From: Myxococcus fulvus
Lineage (GTDB): Bacteria; Myxococcota; Myxococcia; Myxococcales; Myxococcaceae
NCBI RefSeq assembly: GCF_900111765.1
Contig: NZ_FOIB01000001.1
Coordinates: 1,054,001 to 1,118,000 of the forward strand
Direction: 5' to 3'
DNA length: 64,000 bases
The notes beneath the pieces were generated by a model. It was not told the origin of the DNA and searched no databases. It saw only the letters and a list, made by a program, of their open reading frames with translations. A program made the translations under genes and the position numbers. Positions 16,114-27,004 of this stretch are shown here, in pieces (within the stretch, counting starts at the first letter, position 1; every line of letters begins with the position of its first letter).

Positions 16114-16423
16114 GACACACCTCGTGGGTCCTCCCGGGGGAGAGGACACTTCGGCCCGTCCTCGCGGAACGGGTTTCTGGAGACAAGCCTAGCGGACCTG
16201 GGCCGTCCGACACGATGCGCGCGAGGGTGCGTGCAGGCGGGCGAGCGGGCTGCTGGATGCACCATCGCCCCTGCTGTCACGCGGCGCGTGCGGGGCCCCT
16301 CGGTGCTGCGGGCTGTCGCTGCTTCGCGCGAGACTGTCCGGTGCCGTGCATGGATACGCACGCCCCGTCGGATGGCCGAGCGGGACGTACGCCCTCACCT
16401 TGGGCCCTCCGGGGGTGTGGCGG
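16114..16423. other. Divergent intergenic region
   Basis: 310 bases between the GTPase and P-type ATPase genes. It must carry promoters in both directions. I could not identify a convincing promoter, operator or small gene. An open frame extends the ATPase upstream to GTG 16346, but its codons there do not look like the rest of the protein. Confidence 0.4.
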
Positions 16424-19354
16424 ATGGTGGTGTTCCTCATCGATGGGAGGGCGGCGCCCGCGAGCGTGGCTCGGCACTCCGTGGCCTCGCGCCGGCTCCG
16501 GCTGGTGGTGCCGGGGCTCTTGGGTGACCGCCACCTGGGACGTCGCTTGGAGCGCACGTTCCACACCTGGCCCGGCATCGAGGAGGTGAAGGCGGAGCAT
16601 CGCAGCGGCCGGGTGTTGGTGCGCTACGGCCCTGACGCTCCGCTGCTCACGCGCTTGAAGGAGACCCCCGAGGACGCCGGGCCCGCTGTCGCGCGCGAGC
16701 GGCGTCCCGCGCCGGCGTCTCGTGACGAGGTGGCGTGGCACGCGCTGAGCGTGGACGAGGTGCTGCATCGGAGCGGGACGGACGCGCATGGACTGTCCGG
16801 AAGAGAGGCCGCGGCTCGGCTGCGACGTCAGGGGGCGAACCTGGTGGCGGGGGTGCCGCCGCGCTCGCGGTGGTCGCTGCTGCGCGCGCAGGTGGCCACC
16901 GTGCCCATGGGGTTGTTGATGGGCTCGGCGGCGGCGTCCGCGCTCGCGGGGGACGTGCTGGAGTCGACGGCCATCCTCGCGGTGGTGGGCCTCAACGCGG
17001 GCATCGGCTACCGCATCGAGCGGCGCAACGAGTCGCTCCTCGCCTCCTGGCAGAAGCTGGAGGCGGGGCAGGCGCAGGTGCTGCGCGACGGTGTCCTCCA
17101 GTCCGTGCCCGCGGCGGACCTGGTGGTGGGGGACGTGCTGCTCGTGCGCGCGGGAGATGTGCTCCCCGCGGACGCGCGCGTGCTGGAGGCGCACCGGCTC
17201 AGCGTGGACGAGGCGCCCCTCACCGGTGAGAGCGAGCCGCAGGCCAAGGGGGCGGAGCCAGTGGACGATGACGCGCCGCTGGCCGAGCGCCCCTGCATGC
17301 TCCACGCGGGCACGGTGGTGGCGTCGGGGCATGGGCGCGCCGTCGTCGTGGCCACGGGTGGGAACATGGCGCTGGCGCGGGTGCGCAAGCTCGTGGAGGA
17401 GACGGCCTCGCCGCCCACGCCGCTGTCGCGCAAGCTGGAGCGGCTCGACAAGCGCGTGGCGCTGTTCTCCGTGGGCGCCGCGGCGATGTCCGGTGTGGTG
17501 GGGCTCGCGCGGGGACGCCCGATGGGGCAGGTGCTGCGGGGCGCGGTGGCGCTGGGCGTGGCGGCGCTCCCAGAGGGGTTGCCCATCGTCGCCACCGCGG
17601 CGCTGGTGCGCTCGATGCAACGCCTGCACGCGCGCGGCATGGTGGTGCGTCGCGTGTCGTCGGCCGAGGCGCTGGGCGGCGTCACGGTGATTTGCACGGA
17701 CAAGACGGGGACGCTCACGCGCAACGACATGTGCCTGGAGGTCCTGGACGTGGGCACGGGCCCCGTCGACCTCTCCTCCTTGCGCGCGAAGCCGAAGGCG
17801 GTGCTGGAGGATGCGCCGACGCTGGCGCTCGCGGCGGCGCTGCTCAACAGCGACGTGGACGTGCACCGCAACGGGCACGAGGTCGTCATCGCGGGCAGCT
17901 CCACCGAGCGCGCGCTGGTGTCCGCCGCGCACGCCGCGGGGCTGGATGGCGCGGCGCTGCGCAAGGCCTTCCCGCGACGTCGACTGCTGGAGCGCACGAA
18001 TGGCATCCACTACGTGGTGAGCCTGCACGACGCGCCGGGCGGCGGCGTGGCGTTCATCAAGGGCGCGCCGGAGCAGGTGGTGCGGCTGTGCTCCCGCGAT
18101 TCGAAAGGACCGCTGGGCCCGAAGGGGCACGAGCGTCTGCTCGAGCGCAACCGGGCGCTGGCTCGGGACGGCCTGCGGGTGCTCGCGCTGGGCTGGCGAC
18201 GCGTGGACGCGAAGCACAAGGGCGCGCCGGAGGGTGAATACACCTTCGTGGGCTTCATGGGCCTGAGAGACCCGCTGCGCGAGGGGGCCGAGGAGACGCT
18301 GCGCCAGTCTCGCGTCGCGGGCATCCGCACCATCCTCCTCACCGGCGACCAGCGGCACACGGCCGAGGCCGTCGCCCGCGAGGTGGGCCTGCGAGGCGAG
18401 ACGCTCACGGGCCGGGAGCTCACCGAGCGACTGGCCGGGGACTGGGGCGGGGACTGGCTGGACCGGGTGGCGGTGCTCGCGCGGGTAGCGCCCGAGGACA
18501 AGATGTCGCTGGTGCGAGCCCTGCGCGCGCGTGGCGAGGTGGTGGCCATGGCGGGCGACGGCATCAACGACGCGCCCGCGCTGAAAGCCGCGGACGTGGG
18601 CGTGGCGGTGGGTGCGCGCTCCAGTGACATGGCCCGGCAGATGGCGGACATCGTCATGGCGGGCGAGGACCTGCGCGGCATCCTCCACGCAGTGGGTGAG
18701 GGGCGCATCGTCCAGGACAACCTGCGCCGCGCCCTGCGCTTCCTCTTCGCCACCAACCTGTCGGAGATGGCGCTGGTGGTGGGTGCCTCGCTGGTGGGAA
18801 GCCGGGAGCCACTCGCTCCGATGCAGTTGCTCTGGCTCAACCTGCTGACGGACACCCTCCCGGGGCTCGCGCTGGCGCTGGAGCCAGGGGACGCGGACAT
18901 CCTGGACCGACCTCCCGCGCCTCCCGACGCGCCGCTACTGACGCGCGACATGTCCCGCCGAGTGGTGCGCGATGCGCTGCTGCTGGCGGGCGTGGGCGCC
19001 GCGGGCCTGGTGCTGGGCGGACCGCCGCTGGCCTTCGGGATGCTCACCGCCGCGCAACTGGGTTACGCCTCGGTGTGCCGGGCGCCTCGCACCGGGGTCC
19101 GGGGGCGCTCGCTGGACTCCGGTCGCTTCACGCTGTGGGTGGGCGGCGCGGTGGCCATGCAGGCCCTGGCGCTCACCGTGCCCCCGCTGCGCGCCGTGCT
19201 GGGGCTGCCCACGCCGTCGTGGCTCACCCTCGGTGGGGTGACGGCGGGGCTGGTTCTGCCCGGGGCGCTCCACGCTGTCTCCCGCCGCATCCCCCGGGGC
19301 GCGGCGCATCGTCGTTCCTTCCTCATCCCCGCTTTCGCGGAGGTCTCCCCATGA
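16424..19354 (+). CDS. P-type cation-transporting ATPase with degenerate HMA-like N-terminus
   Basis: 976 residues from ATG 16424. The N-terminal 75 residues (RLRLVVPGLLGDRHLGRRLERTFHT) resemble a heavy-metal-associated fold but lack the CxxC metal ligands. The core is complete: TGES actuator loop, phosphorylated Asp426 in CTDKTGTLT, the membrane motif ALPEGLP, KGAPEQ nucleotide domain, TGDQ, and MAGDGINDAPALK. The PEGLP motif and the C-terminal helices (LAPMQLLWLNLLTDTLPGLALALEP) place it nearer to P2-type Ca/Mg-like pumps than to copper or zinc pumps. The transported ion is unknown. Two small genes follow in the same operon and share its unusual N-terminal domain type. Confidence 0.88.
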   Translation: MVVFLIDGRAAPASVARHSVASRRLRLVVPGLLGDRHLGRRLERTFHTWPGIEEVKAEHRSGRVLVRYGPDAPLLTRLKETPEDAGPAVARERRPAPASRDEVAWHALSVDEVLHRSGTDAHGLSGREAAARLRRQGANLVAGVPPRSRWSLLRAQVATVPMGLLMGSAAASALAGDVLESTAILAVVGLNAGIGYRIERRNESLLASWQKLEAGQAQVLRDGVLQSVPAADLVVGDVLLVRAGDVLPADARVLEAHRLSVDEAPLTGESEPQAKGAEPVDDDAPLAERPCMLHAGTVVASGHGRAVVVATGGNMALARVRKLVEETASPPTPLSRKLERLDKRVALFSVGAAAMSGVVGLARGRPMGQVLRGAVALGVAALPEGLPIVATAALVRSMQRLHARGMVVRRVSSAEALGGVTVICTDKTGTLTRNDMCLEVLDVGTGPVDLSSLRAKPKAVLEDAPTLALAAALLNSDVDVHRNGHEVVIAGSSTERALVSAAHAAGLDGAALRKAFPRRRLLERTNGIHYVVSLHDAPGGGVAFIKGAPEQVVRLCSRDSKGPLGPKGHERLLERNRALARDGLRVLALGWRRVDAKHKGAPEGEYTFVGFMGLRDPLREGAEETLRQSRVAGIRTILLTGDQRHTAEAVAREVGLRGETLTGRELTERLAGDWGGDWLDRVAVLARVAPEDKMSLVRALRARGEVVAMAGDGINDAPALKAADVGVAVGARSSDMARQMADIVMAGEDLRGILHAVGEGRIVQDNLRRALRFLFATNLSEMALVVGASLVGSREPLAPMQLLWLNLLTDTLPGLALALEPGDADILDRPPAPPDAPLLTRDMSRRVVRDALLLAGVGAAGLVLGGPPLAFGMLTAAQLGYASVCRAPRTGVRGRSLDSGRFTLWVGGAVAMQALALTVPPLRAVLGLPTPSWLTLGGVTAGLVLPGALHAVSRRIPRGAAHRRSFLIPAFAEVSP

Positions 19355-19590
19355 AGTTCCATCTCCCGTCGTTCCTGTTGGGCTACACCGCTGGCGCCGG
19401 CACGGTGATGTTGAGCAAGCACCTGCGCCCGCTGCTGGTGGAGCTGGCCACCGCCGCCTACCGCTTCGGCGACATGGTGATGTCGAGGACCGCCATCAAG
19501 CAGGAGGACCTGGAGGACCTGCTGGCCGAGGCGAAGGCCCGGGCCCGACGGGCCGCGAACGGCCATCCCCAGGGACAGGCCGAGGCCTGA
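19351..19590 (+). CDS. Small membrane-associated partner of the P-type ATPase
   Basis: 79 residues. ATG 19351 overlaps the ATPase stop (ATGA) and has GGAGG eleven bases upstream, so it is translationally coupled. The first 28 residues (FLLGYTAGAGTVMLSKHL) form one short hydrophobic helix; the rest is an amphipathic, charged helix (EDLEDLLAEAKARARRAA). Small proteins of this kind (DUF5132-like) accompany HMA_2-type P-ATPases in other bacteria. A role as pump subunit or regulator is inference. Confidence 0.75.
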   Translation: MKFHLPSFLLGYTAGAGTVMLSKHLRPLLVELATAAYRFGDMVMSRTAIKQEDLEDLLAEAKARARRAANGHPQGQAEA

Positions 19591-19601
19591 GGAGGCCACC
19601 C

Positions 19602-20210
19602 GTGTCGCGCTTCATCTATGTGGTCCATGTCCTGCCCGGCCGCGTGCGGCTGAGGCTCCCGTGGCTGCGCGAGCATGGCTCGGTGGCCAACGAGCTCGCC
19701 GAGGGCCTCCTGCGCATCCGCGGCGTGGACGAGGTGGAGGTGCGCCCCTTCACCGGCAGCGTCCTGGTCCTCCACGACGCGGACGCGCTCGACCTCGAGG
19801 ACGTGCTCGCGATGGTGCGCAGGCTCACGGGCGTGGAGCTCGTCGTGCGTCAGGGAGAGGAGCCGCCCGAGGAGGAGGTGTTGCTGGAGGCGCTGTCGAT
19901 GGGCAGCGACGTGGCGCTCGCGACCAGCCGCTTCGTGAAGGGGCTGGACGTGGAGGTGCTCCGCGCCACGGGAGGCAAGGTGGACCTGGGCTCGCTCGCG
20001 TCGCTGGGCTTCGCGGTGGCGGGCGCGGCCAAGGTGATTGCGACGAAGAAGCTGCCCACGCCGGACTGGTTCAACCTGGCGTGGTGGGCCTTCGCCACCT
20101 TCTCCGGCGTGGAGCGCACCGCCATCGGCAACACGGCCTCGCCGGTGCGCACCGGGCCCCGGGAGTCACCGTCCGTCGACGATGACGTCCCGACGAGCGA
20201 GCCCTCCTAG
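19602..20210 (+). CDS. HMA_2-like domain protein of the ATPase operon
   Basis: 202 residues from GTG 19602 with GAGG nine bases before it. Residues 1-80 (FIYVVHVLPGRVRLRLPWLREH, RGVDEVEVRPFTGSVLVLHD) show the beta-alpha-beta pattern of the HMA_2 domain, with no metal-binding CxxC, like the N-terminus of the ATPase two genes upstream. A weakly hydrophobic segment (LGFAVAGAAKVIATKKLPTPDWFNLAWWAF) lies near residues 130-170. It probably acts with the pump. Its stop overlaps the gnd stop on the other strand. Confidence 0.75.
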   Translation: MSRFIYVVHVLPGRVRLRLPWLREHGSVANELAEGLLRIRGVDEVEVRPFTGSVLVLHDADALDLEDVLAMVRRLTGVELVVRQGEEPPEEEVLLEALSMGSDVALATSRFVKGLDVEVLRATGGKVDLGSLASLGFAVAGAAKVIATKKLPTPDWFNLAWWAFATFSGVERTAIGNTASPVRTGPRESPSVDDDVPTSEPS

Positions 20211-21643
20211 CTGTTCCAGTCGCTGTGCACGAAGCCGGCGTCGGGCTTGTCCCGGCGCTGGTACGTGTGCGCGCCGAAGGCGTCGCGCTGGGCCTGGGTG
20301 AGGTTCTGCGGCAGCTCCGGGCTGCGGTAGCTGTCCAGGTACGCCAGCGAGGCGCTGAACACGGGGACGGGGATGCCCACCTTCGTCGCCGTGCCCACCA
20401 GCTTGCGCCACGCGGGCGCCAGCTTCTCGAGCACCGGCGCGAACGCGTCCGACACCAGGAGGTTGGGCAGGTCCGGCTGCTTCGTGAAGGCCTCGCGCAG
20501 CGGGGTGAGCAGCTTCGCGCGGATGATGCAGCCGCCCCGCCAGATGCGCGCCATCTCCGCCAGGGAGATGTTCCACTTGTACTCGTCCGACGCCGCCTGG
20601 ATGAGCCGCAGGCCCTGCGCGTACGTCACCACCCGCGCCGCGTACAGCGCGTCATGCGCCCACGCCGCCAGGTCCGCCTTCTCCTCCGCAGACAGCGAGG
20701 CCGCGGGCCCCGGCAGCTTGTGGCTCGCCGCCACGCGCTGGTCCTTCATCGAGGACAGGTTGCGCGCATCCAGCGCGGAGGCGATGGAGGGCACCGGCAC
20801 GCCCAAATCGAGCGCTACCTGCACCGTCCACTTGCCCGTGCCCTTCTGCCCGGCCTTGTCCAGCACCAGGTCCACCAGCGGCTTGCCCGTCTCCGCGTCC
20901 TTCTTGCGCAGCACCTTGATGCTGGTCTCCAGGAGGAAGGACTCGGCGATGCCCTGGTTCCACTTCGTGAACAGCTCCGCCACGCCCTCCGCCGACAGCC
21001 CCAGGCCCCGGCGCAGCACGTCGTACGTCTCCGCGAGCAGCTGCATGTCCGCGTACTCGATGCCGTTGTGCACCATCTTCACGAAGTGGCCCGCGCCATC
21101 CGGCCCCACGTGCGTGACACACAGGCCCTCGTCCGTGCGCGCGGCGATGGCCTCCAGCACCGGCTTCACCAGCGCATACGCCTCCGGGGGACCGCCGGGC
21201 ATGATGGACGGGCCGTGGCGCGCGCCCTCCTCGCCGCCGGACACGCCCACGCCCAGGAAGTGCAGGCCCTTGGACTTGCACAGCTCCTCGCGACGCCGCG
21301 TGTCCTGGAACCAGGAGTTGCCCGCGTCCAGGATGACGTCGCCCGGCGACAGGAGCGGGAACAGCCGCTCCATCATCTGGTCCACCGCGTTGCCCGCCGT
21401 CACCATCAGCAGGATTCGCCGGGGGCGCTCCAGCCCCTTCACGAAGTCCTCCAGCGACGCGAAGCCCGTCAGCGACGGATGCCCGTGCTGCTGGTGCATC
21501 TCGTCGATGCGCTCCGCATGCCGGTCCCACACCGCCACCCGGAAGCCATGGTCCGCGATGTTGAGGGCCAGGGCCGCGCCCATGACTCCCATGCCCGCCA
21601 CGCCGAACTGCGCGCCCGTCTGGGCGCTCGCTGCCGCACTCAT
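20207..21643 (-). CDS. gnd: 6-phosphogluconate dehydrogenase (decarboxylating)
   Basis: 478 residues. The enzyme oxidises 6-phosphogluconate to ribulose 5-phosphate and CO2 with NADP. The Rossmann loop is at 17-22 (GMGVMG), the substrate site is seen as GVSGGEEGARHGPSIMPGG and GHFVKMVHNGIEY, and the C-terminal helical domain includes KWNQG and WRGGCIIRA. Length matches the long dimeric class. It is the last gene of the zwf-pgl-gnd operon, 21 bases after pgl. Confidence 0.97.
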   Translation of the reverse strand: MSAAASAQTGAQFGVAGMGVMGAALALNIADHGFRVAVWDRHAERIDEMHQQHGHPSLTGFASLEDFVKGLERPRRILLMVTAGNAVDQMMERLFPLLSPGDVILDAGNSWFQDTRRREELCKSKGLHFLGVGVSGGEEGARHGPSIMPGGPPEAYALVKPVLEAIAARTDEGLCVTHVGPDGAGHFVKMVHNGIEYADMQLLAETYDVLRRGLGLSAEGVAELFTKWNQGIAESFLLETSIKVLRKKDAETGKPLVDLVLDKAGQKGTGKWTVQVALDLGVPVPSIASALDARNLSSMKDQRVAASHKLPGPAASLSAEEKADLAAWAHDALYAARVVTYAQGLRLIQAASDEYKWNISLAEMARIWRGGCIIRAKLLTPLREAFTKQPDLPNLLVSDAFAPVLEKLAPAWRKLVGTATKVGIPVPVFSASLAYLDSYRSPELPQNLTQAQRDAFGAHTYQRRDKPDAGFVHSDWNS

Positions 21644-21664
21644 GATTCCTCCGACAAGGCCCGC

Positions 21665-22332
21665 TCACCGTCCCGCGGCGGCGGTGTCCATCATCCACTG
21701 CGCATTCGTCACCCGGGCCGCCGGAAGCGCGGCATCCCGCCCGAGCGCCCGCTGCACCGTCTGTCGCTTCCCCGCGCCCGCCACCAGCATCAGCACCGCG
21801 TTCGCCGACAACAGCGTCGGCATCGTGAGCGTCATCCGCCAGGGCGGCGGCTTGGGGCCCACGACGGACAACACGCGCCGGCTCTGCTCCTCCAGCGCCG
21901 GGTGGCCGGGAAAGAGGCTGGCCGTATGCCCGTCCTCCCCCATGCCGAGCAGCACCACGTCCAACACGTCGGGCAGGCGCGCCTCGTAGTCCTCCGCCGC
22001 GGCCTCGCGGTCCTCGCGCTCGCCCTCCATGCGGAACACCTGCGAGGGTGACAGCCGCAGCGGCCCCACCAGCGCCTCCTCCACCAGGTGGTAGTTGCTG
22101 TCCGGGTGGTCCGGCGGCACGAAGCGCTCGTCCACGAAGTACAGGTCCACCCGCTCCCACGGCAGCGTCAGCCGCGACAACTCGCGGTACGCCGGCGCCG
22201 GTGTGCTTCCACCGGACAGGGCCAGGCTCGCCCGCCGCTTCATCGCCAGCGAGGTCTGCAGCGCGCGGCCCATCCACTCCGCGGCCTCGCGGGCCAGGGA
22301 CTCCGGGGGCACGACGCGCGGAGGGAGCGCGC

Positions 22333-22336
<4 letters not shown>
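21665..22336 (-). CDS. pgl: 6-phosphogluconolactonase
   Basis: 223 residues from ATG 22336, chosen because it overlaps the zwf stop in ATGA and starts the conserved domain directly; the open frame to 22474 lies inside zwf. Typical motifs are LALSGGSTP, YFVDERFVPPDHPDSN and LLGMGEDGHTASLFPG. It hydrolyses 6-phosphogluconolactone between the Zwf and Gnd steps. Confidence 0.95.
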
Positions 22337-23874
<1,538 letters not shown>

Positions 23875-24056
23875 TCCGCTGCCTCCTCGATGTGACTGCC
23901 GTGGGCGGCCACCTTACGCCCCCCTCGTCGCCTCGCGGCAAGCCAGAGTGCGTACAGTGACGTGCGCGTGACGTCTGGAGCGTTCGAAAGCGCGCCCCAG
24001 GGGCCTGCTCTAACAGTCGGAGGGCCCCCTCGCCATGCCTGATATCCTCGCGCCGC

Positions 24057-26138
24057 ATGGAGAGACTGCGTGGCATCCTGGGATGCGTCGGGGGCGCGTT
24101 GTGTTTGTGGGCGTGTGAGGGGATGCGGGCGCCGGTGGACGATTCCGGGACGCGCGCGCAGCCCATCGTCGCCGAGCAACCGGACGGTGTCGCCGAGGCC
24201 GTGTGGCGCTGGTACGACGACGCTGATTTCGCGAGGGCCAGCTACGCGAGCCCCGTCTGGGTCCACCCCATCAGTGAGAACATCCTCTGCTCCGCGACGA
24301 TGGTGGGCCCCAACTTCATGCTCACCGCGGCCCACTGCGGCCTGGTGCCCGACATCGTCCTGCGCTTCGTGACGTATGGCGAGGACCGGCACGCGGCCAT
24401 GCGCACCGAGGACTTCGCCTGCCACGCGCTCTATTCCACGTGGCACAGCTCCGACCTGGCGCTCTACCACTGCCCGCCGGATGCCTCGGGCGTGAGTCCG
24501 GGGGACAAGTACGGTTACGTCGACTTCGAGTCGCGCGCGCCCGCCGTCGGGGATGCCGTGTACTCCGTCTGGGGCAATCCGCTCGAGACCCCGAGCCCAT
24601 TGCTCATCGACGTCCGCTTCCTGTCGAAGGGCGTCATCACCTCGACGACGAGCGAGGGCCCGTTCACGGTGGACCCTGCGCTCGTCCGGGTGAATCCGGC
24701 CACGGGCCTGCCGGACGCCAACACGAGTCGTCAGCGGCCCATCGGCATCAGCACGAACCTCTGGAACAACGGTGGCGCCAGCGGCTCGAGTCAGCTCAGC
24801 GTGACGTCCCACCGGATGGTGGTGGGACCGCTGTCCACCGGCCATCCCGATGGGCGTGGGCGCAACGCGCTGTCCATCGCGCGCTACCTGGTGGATGGCA
24901 CCGTGGACGGACGCGACCCGGCGAGTCTTGATGTCGCGAACATCTCCGCGCTGGGGGTGCGGGCCAGCGACTACGTGGGCCGCATCGACAAGAACGCGAA
25001 CCAGCTCCTCGACCTCCAGGAGGACGTGGAGCGACTGCGTGGGGAGAATGCGCGGGACTGGTATGCGCTCGACTTCGGGAGCGAGCGGCGCAACGCGCTG
25101 TGGACGCTCGGGACGGACCCCGGCATCCGCGTGACGTTCGATACCGAGGGCGGCACGGCTCGCGTGGTGAAGTCACTCTCGGGCGCTTACACCCAGCCCG
25201 TGCTGACGCACTCGAGGCTGAACCTCGCGGCGGGGACGTGGCGGCTCTCGGTGCGGCTCGACACGTCGTTCGCGGACCACCCGGATGCCTTCTGGTTCGG
25301 GCTGCGGTGGAGGGACTCCGCCACGGGGCGGTGGCGCTCCGACGGGCGCTGGCTCTGGAGTCCGCCTCGCTCGGGCCAGGCGACGCACGCCGTGGAGGTG
25401 ACGCTGCCGGAGGCGCGCGAGGCCGAGCTGATGCTGGGCACGGACACCCGCGTCACCGCGCGCGTGGAGGGCGTCAACGTGGTGCGCTCCGGCGCGGTGA
25501 TGCATCTGGACACCGCGGACCGGCGGCTGCACTGGCGCGATGACGCCCGCGGCGGACGAGGGCGCGTCGTTCCGCGTGGGGTCGACTCCGCCACCCGCAC
25601 GGATTGGGCGCTGCGCGTGAAGTCCGACGCCAGCCTCAGTAACCGACAGCTCGCGCTGCTGGGCACGCGCCGCTATCGCCTGTGCTTCGACCACAAGCAG
25701 GAATCATCGGGCCTGGGCGGAGTGATGCGCGTTCACTCACCGGGCGACGAGCGGGTACAGCTCGCCTTCAACCCAGGCGTGGACTGGAAGCGGGAGTGCA
25801 CGGGGGGCTTCCGGCCCAGGACGGATGACGCCACCCTCCAGTTCGGTGTGGCCTCGGGCGCGGGCTCCTACCTGGTGGACAACATCTCCATCGAGGACCT
25901 TCCGAGCTTCATCCTCGCGCCGGGGGTCGACCGGCCAGGCCTGGACCTGCGCGACTTCGACCTGCCGGCAGCGGACCCGGTCCTCTGCGAGGATGCCTGC
26001 GCGAGTGAGCCCGCCTGTGCCGCCTACACCTACGCGGCCCCGGGGTTGAGGGGTGAGGCCGCCCGGTGCCAGCTCAAGAGCGGTGTCTCCGAGGCCCGGA
26101 CGCTGCGCGGGGCTCACTCGGGATATCGTCGGCCCTAG
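24057..26138 (+). CDS. Trypsin-like serine protease lipoprotein with PAN/apple-type C-terminus
   Basis: 693 residues. Lipobox LWAC with Cys20 after a short hydrophobic signal. The S1-like domain covers residues about 30-300: His in MLTAAHCG, Asp in SSDLALYHC and Ser in NGGASGSSQL. The usual GDSGG is changed to GASGS, so the Ser is kept but the Asp before it is not. The middle has two beta-rich, carbohydrate-module-like segments. The last 60 residues, with Cys at CEDACASEPACAAYTY and RCQLKSG, look like a PAN/apple domain, which binds proteins or sugars. It is probably an outer-membrane or surface protease used on prey or matrix; target unknown. Confidence 0.8.
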   Translation: MERLRGILGCVGGALCLWACEGMRAPVDDSGTRAQPIVAEQPDGVAEAVWRWYDDADFARASYASPVWVHPISENILCSATMVGPNFMLTAAHCGLVPDIVLRFVTYGEDRHAAMRTEDFACHALYSTWHSSDLALYHCPPDASGVSPGDKYGYVDFESRAPAVGDAVYSVWGNPLETPSPLLIDVRFLSKGVITSTTSEGPFTVDPALVRVNPATGLPDANTSRQRPIGISTNLWNNGGASGSSQLSVTSHRMVVGPLSTGHPDGRGRNALSIARYLVDGTVDGRDPASLDVANISALGVRASDYVGRIDKNANQLLDLQEDVERLRGENARDWYALDFGSERRNALWTLGTDPGIRVTFDTEGGTARVVKSLSGAYTQPVLTHSRLNLAAGTWRLSVRLDTSFADHPDAFWFGLRWRDSATGRWRSDGRWLWSPPRSGQATHAVEVTLPEAREAELMLGTDTRVTARVEGVNVVRSGAVMHLDTADRRLHWRDDARGGRGRVVPRGVDSATRTDWALRVKSDASLSNRQLALLGTRRYRLCFDHKQESSGLGGVMRVHSPGDERVQLAFNPGVDWKRECTGGFRPRTDDATLQFGVASGAGSYLVDNISIEDLPSFILAPGVDRPGLDLRDFDLPAADPVLCEDACASEPACAAYTYAAPGLRGEAARCQLKSGVSEARTLRGAHSGYRRP

Positions 26139-26271
26139 CCGGCTGGCTGCCCGCCTGTCGGAGGGTCATCCACATGCGCTGGAGGTCCCTGCTGTATGTG
26201 CCAGCCGGGTCGCGCTATGTCGGTGAGCCGATGCGCCCCCGTCCCGAGCACGCACCCATGAGCCCTCCGCG

Positions 26272-26997
26272 ATGAAGTACGTCATCACCGTCTGGTTCTG
26301 GCTCGTCTTCCTGACCACCGCGCCCATCCTCTTCACACTGGGGGCGCTGCTGCTCCTGTTCACCTATCCGGTCGACAAGGACCGCCGGATGCTGCACTGG
26401 CTCGTGTGCCACTGGTGCCATGAGCTGTGGCTGCACGCGTCGCCGGGCTGGCGCACGCGCTTCGAGGGCAAGGAGCTGTTGCCCTCCGGGCCCTGCGTCA
26501 TCGTGGTCAATCACCAGTCCGCCATGGACATCCTGGCGGTGATGGGGCTGTACCACCCGTACAAGTTCGTGGCGAAGGCGTCGCTGTTCTCGCTGCCGCT
26601 GGTGGGCTGGATGATGACGCTGCTCGCGTACGTGCCCATCGTCCGGGGCTCGTCGCAGGCGATGCATCAGCTCCTGGACCCGTGCCGGCGCTGGCTGCGT
26701 CGAGGCATGCCCGTGCTCATCTTCCCCGAGGGCACGTACGCGAAGGGCGGCCAGCGCCTGCCCTTCAAGCGCGGCGCGTTCCAGCTCGCGGTGGAGGAGC
26801 ACGTGCCCGTGGTGCCCGTCGTCGTGGAGGGCACCACCGAGCTGCTCGAGGGCGACGGCCCGTGGCTGAATGCCCGCGCCTCCATGCGCGTGCGCGTCCT
26901 GCCGCCGCTGCCGCCCGAGTCGCTGGGACAAGACCCCGTGGAGCTGGCGGAGCGGGTGCGCGCACTGTACGAGCGCACGCTGTCCGCCAACGGCTGA
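26272..26997 (+). CDS. plsC: 1-acyl-sn-glycerol-3-phosphate acyltransferase
   Basis: 241 residues. An N-terminal membrane helix (WFWLVFLTTAPILFTLGALLLLF) is followed by the acyltransferase motifs NHQSAMD (catalytic His and Asp) and FPEGTYAKGG, plus PVVPVVVEGT. It adds the second acyl chain to lysophosphatidic acid in phospholipid synthesis at the inner membrane. The polytopic membrane gene starts 7 bases after the stop, suggesting co-transcription. Confidence 0.93.
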   Translation: MKYVITVWFWLVFLTTAPILFTLGALLLLFTYPVDKDRRMLHWLVCHWCHELWLHASPGWRTRFEGKELLPSGPCVIVVNHQSAMDILAVMGLYHPYKFVAKASLFSLPLVGWMMTLLAYVPIVRGSSQAMHQLLDPCRRWLRRGMPVLIFPEGTYAKGGQRLPFKRGAFQLAVEEHVPVVPVVVEGTTELLEGDGPWLNARASMRVRVLPPLPPESLGQDPVELAERVRALYERTLSANG

Positions 26998-27004
26998 GCC
27001 GCGC

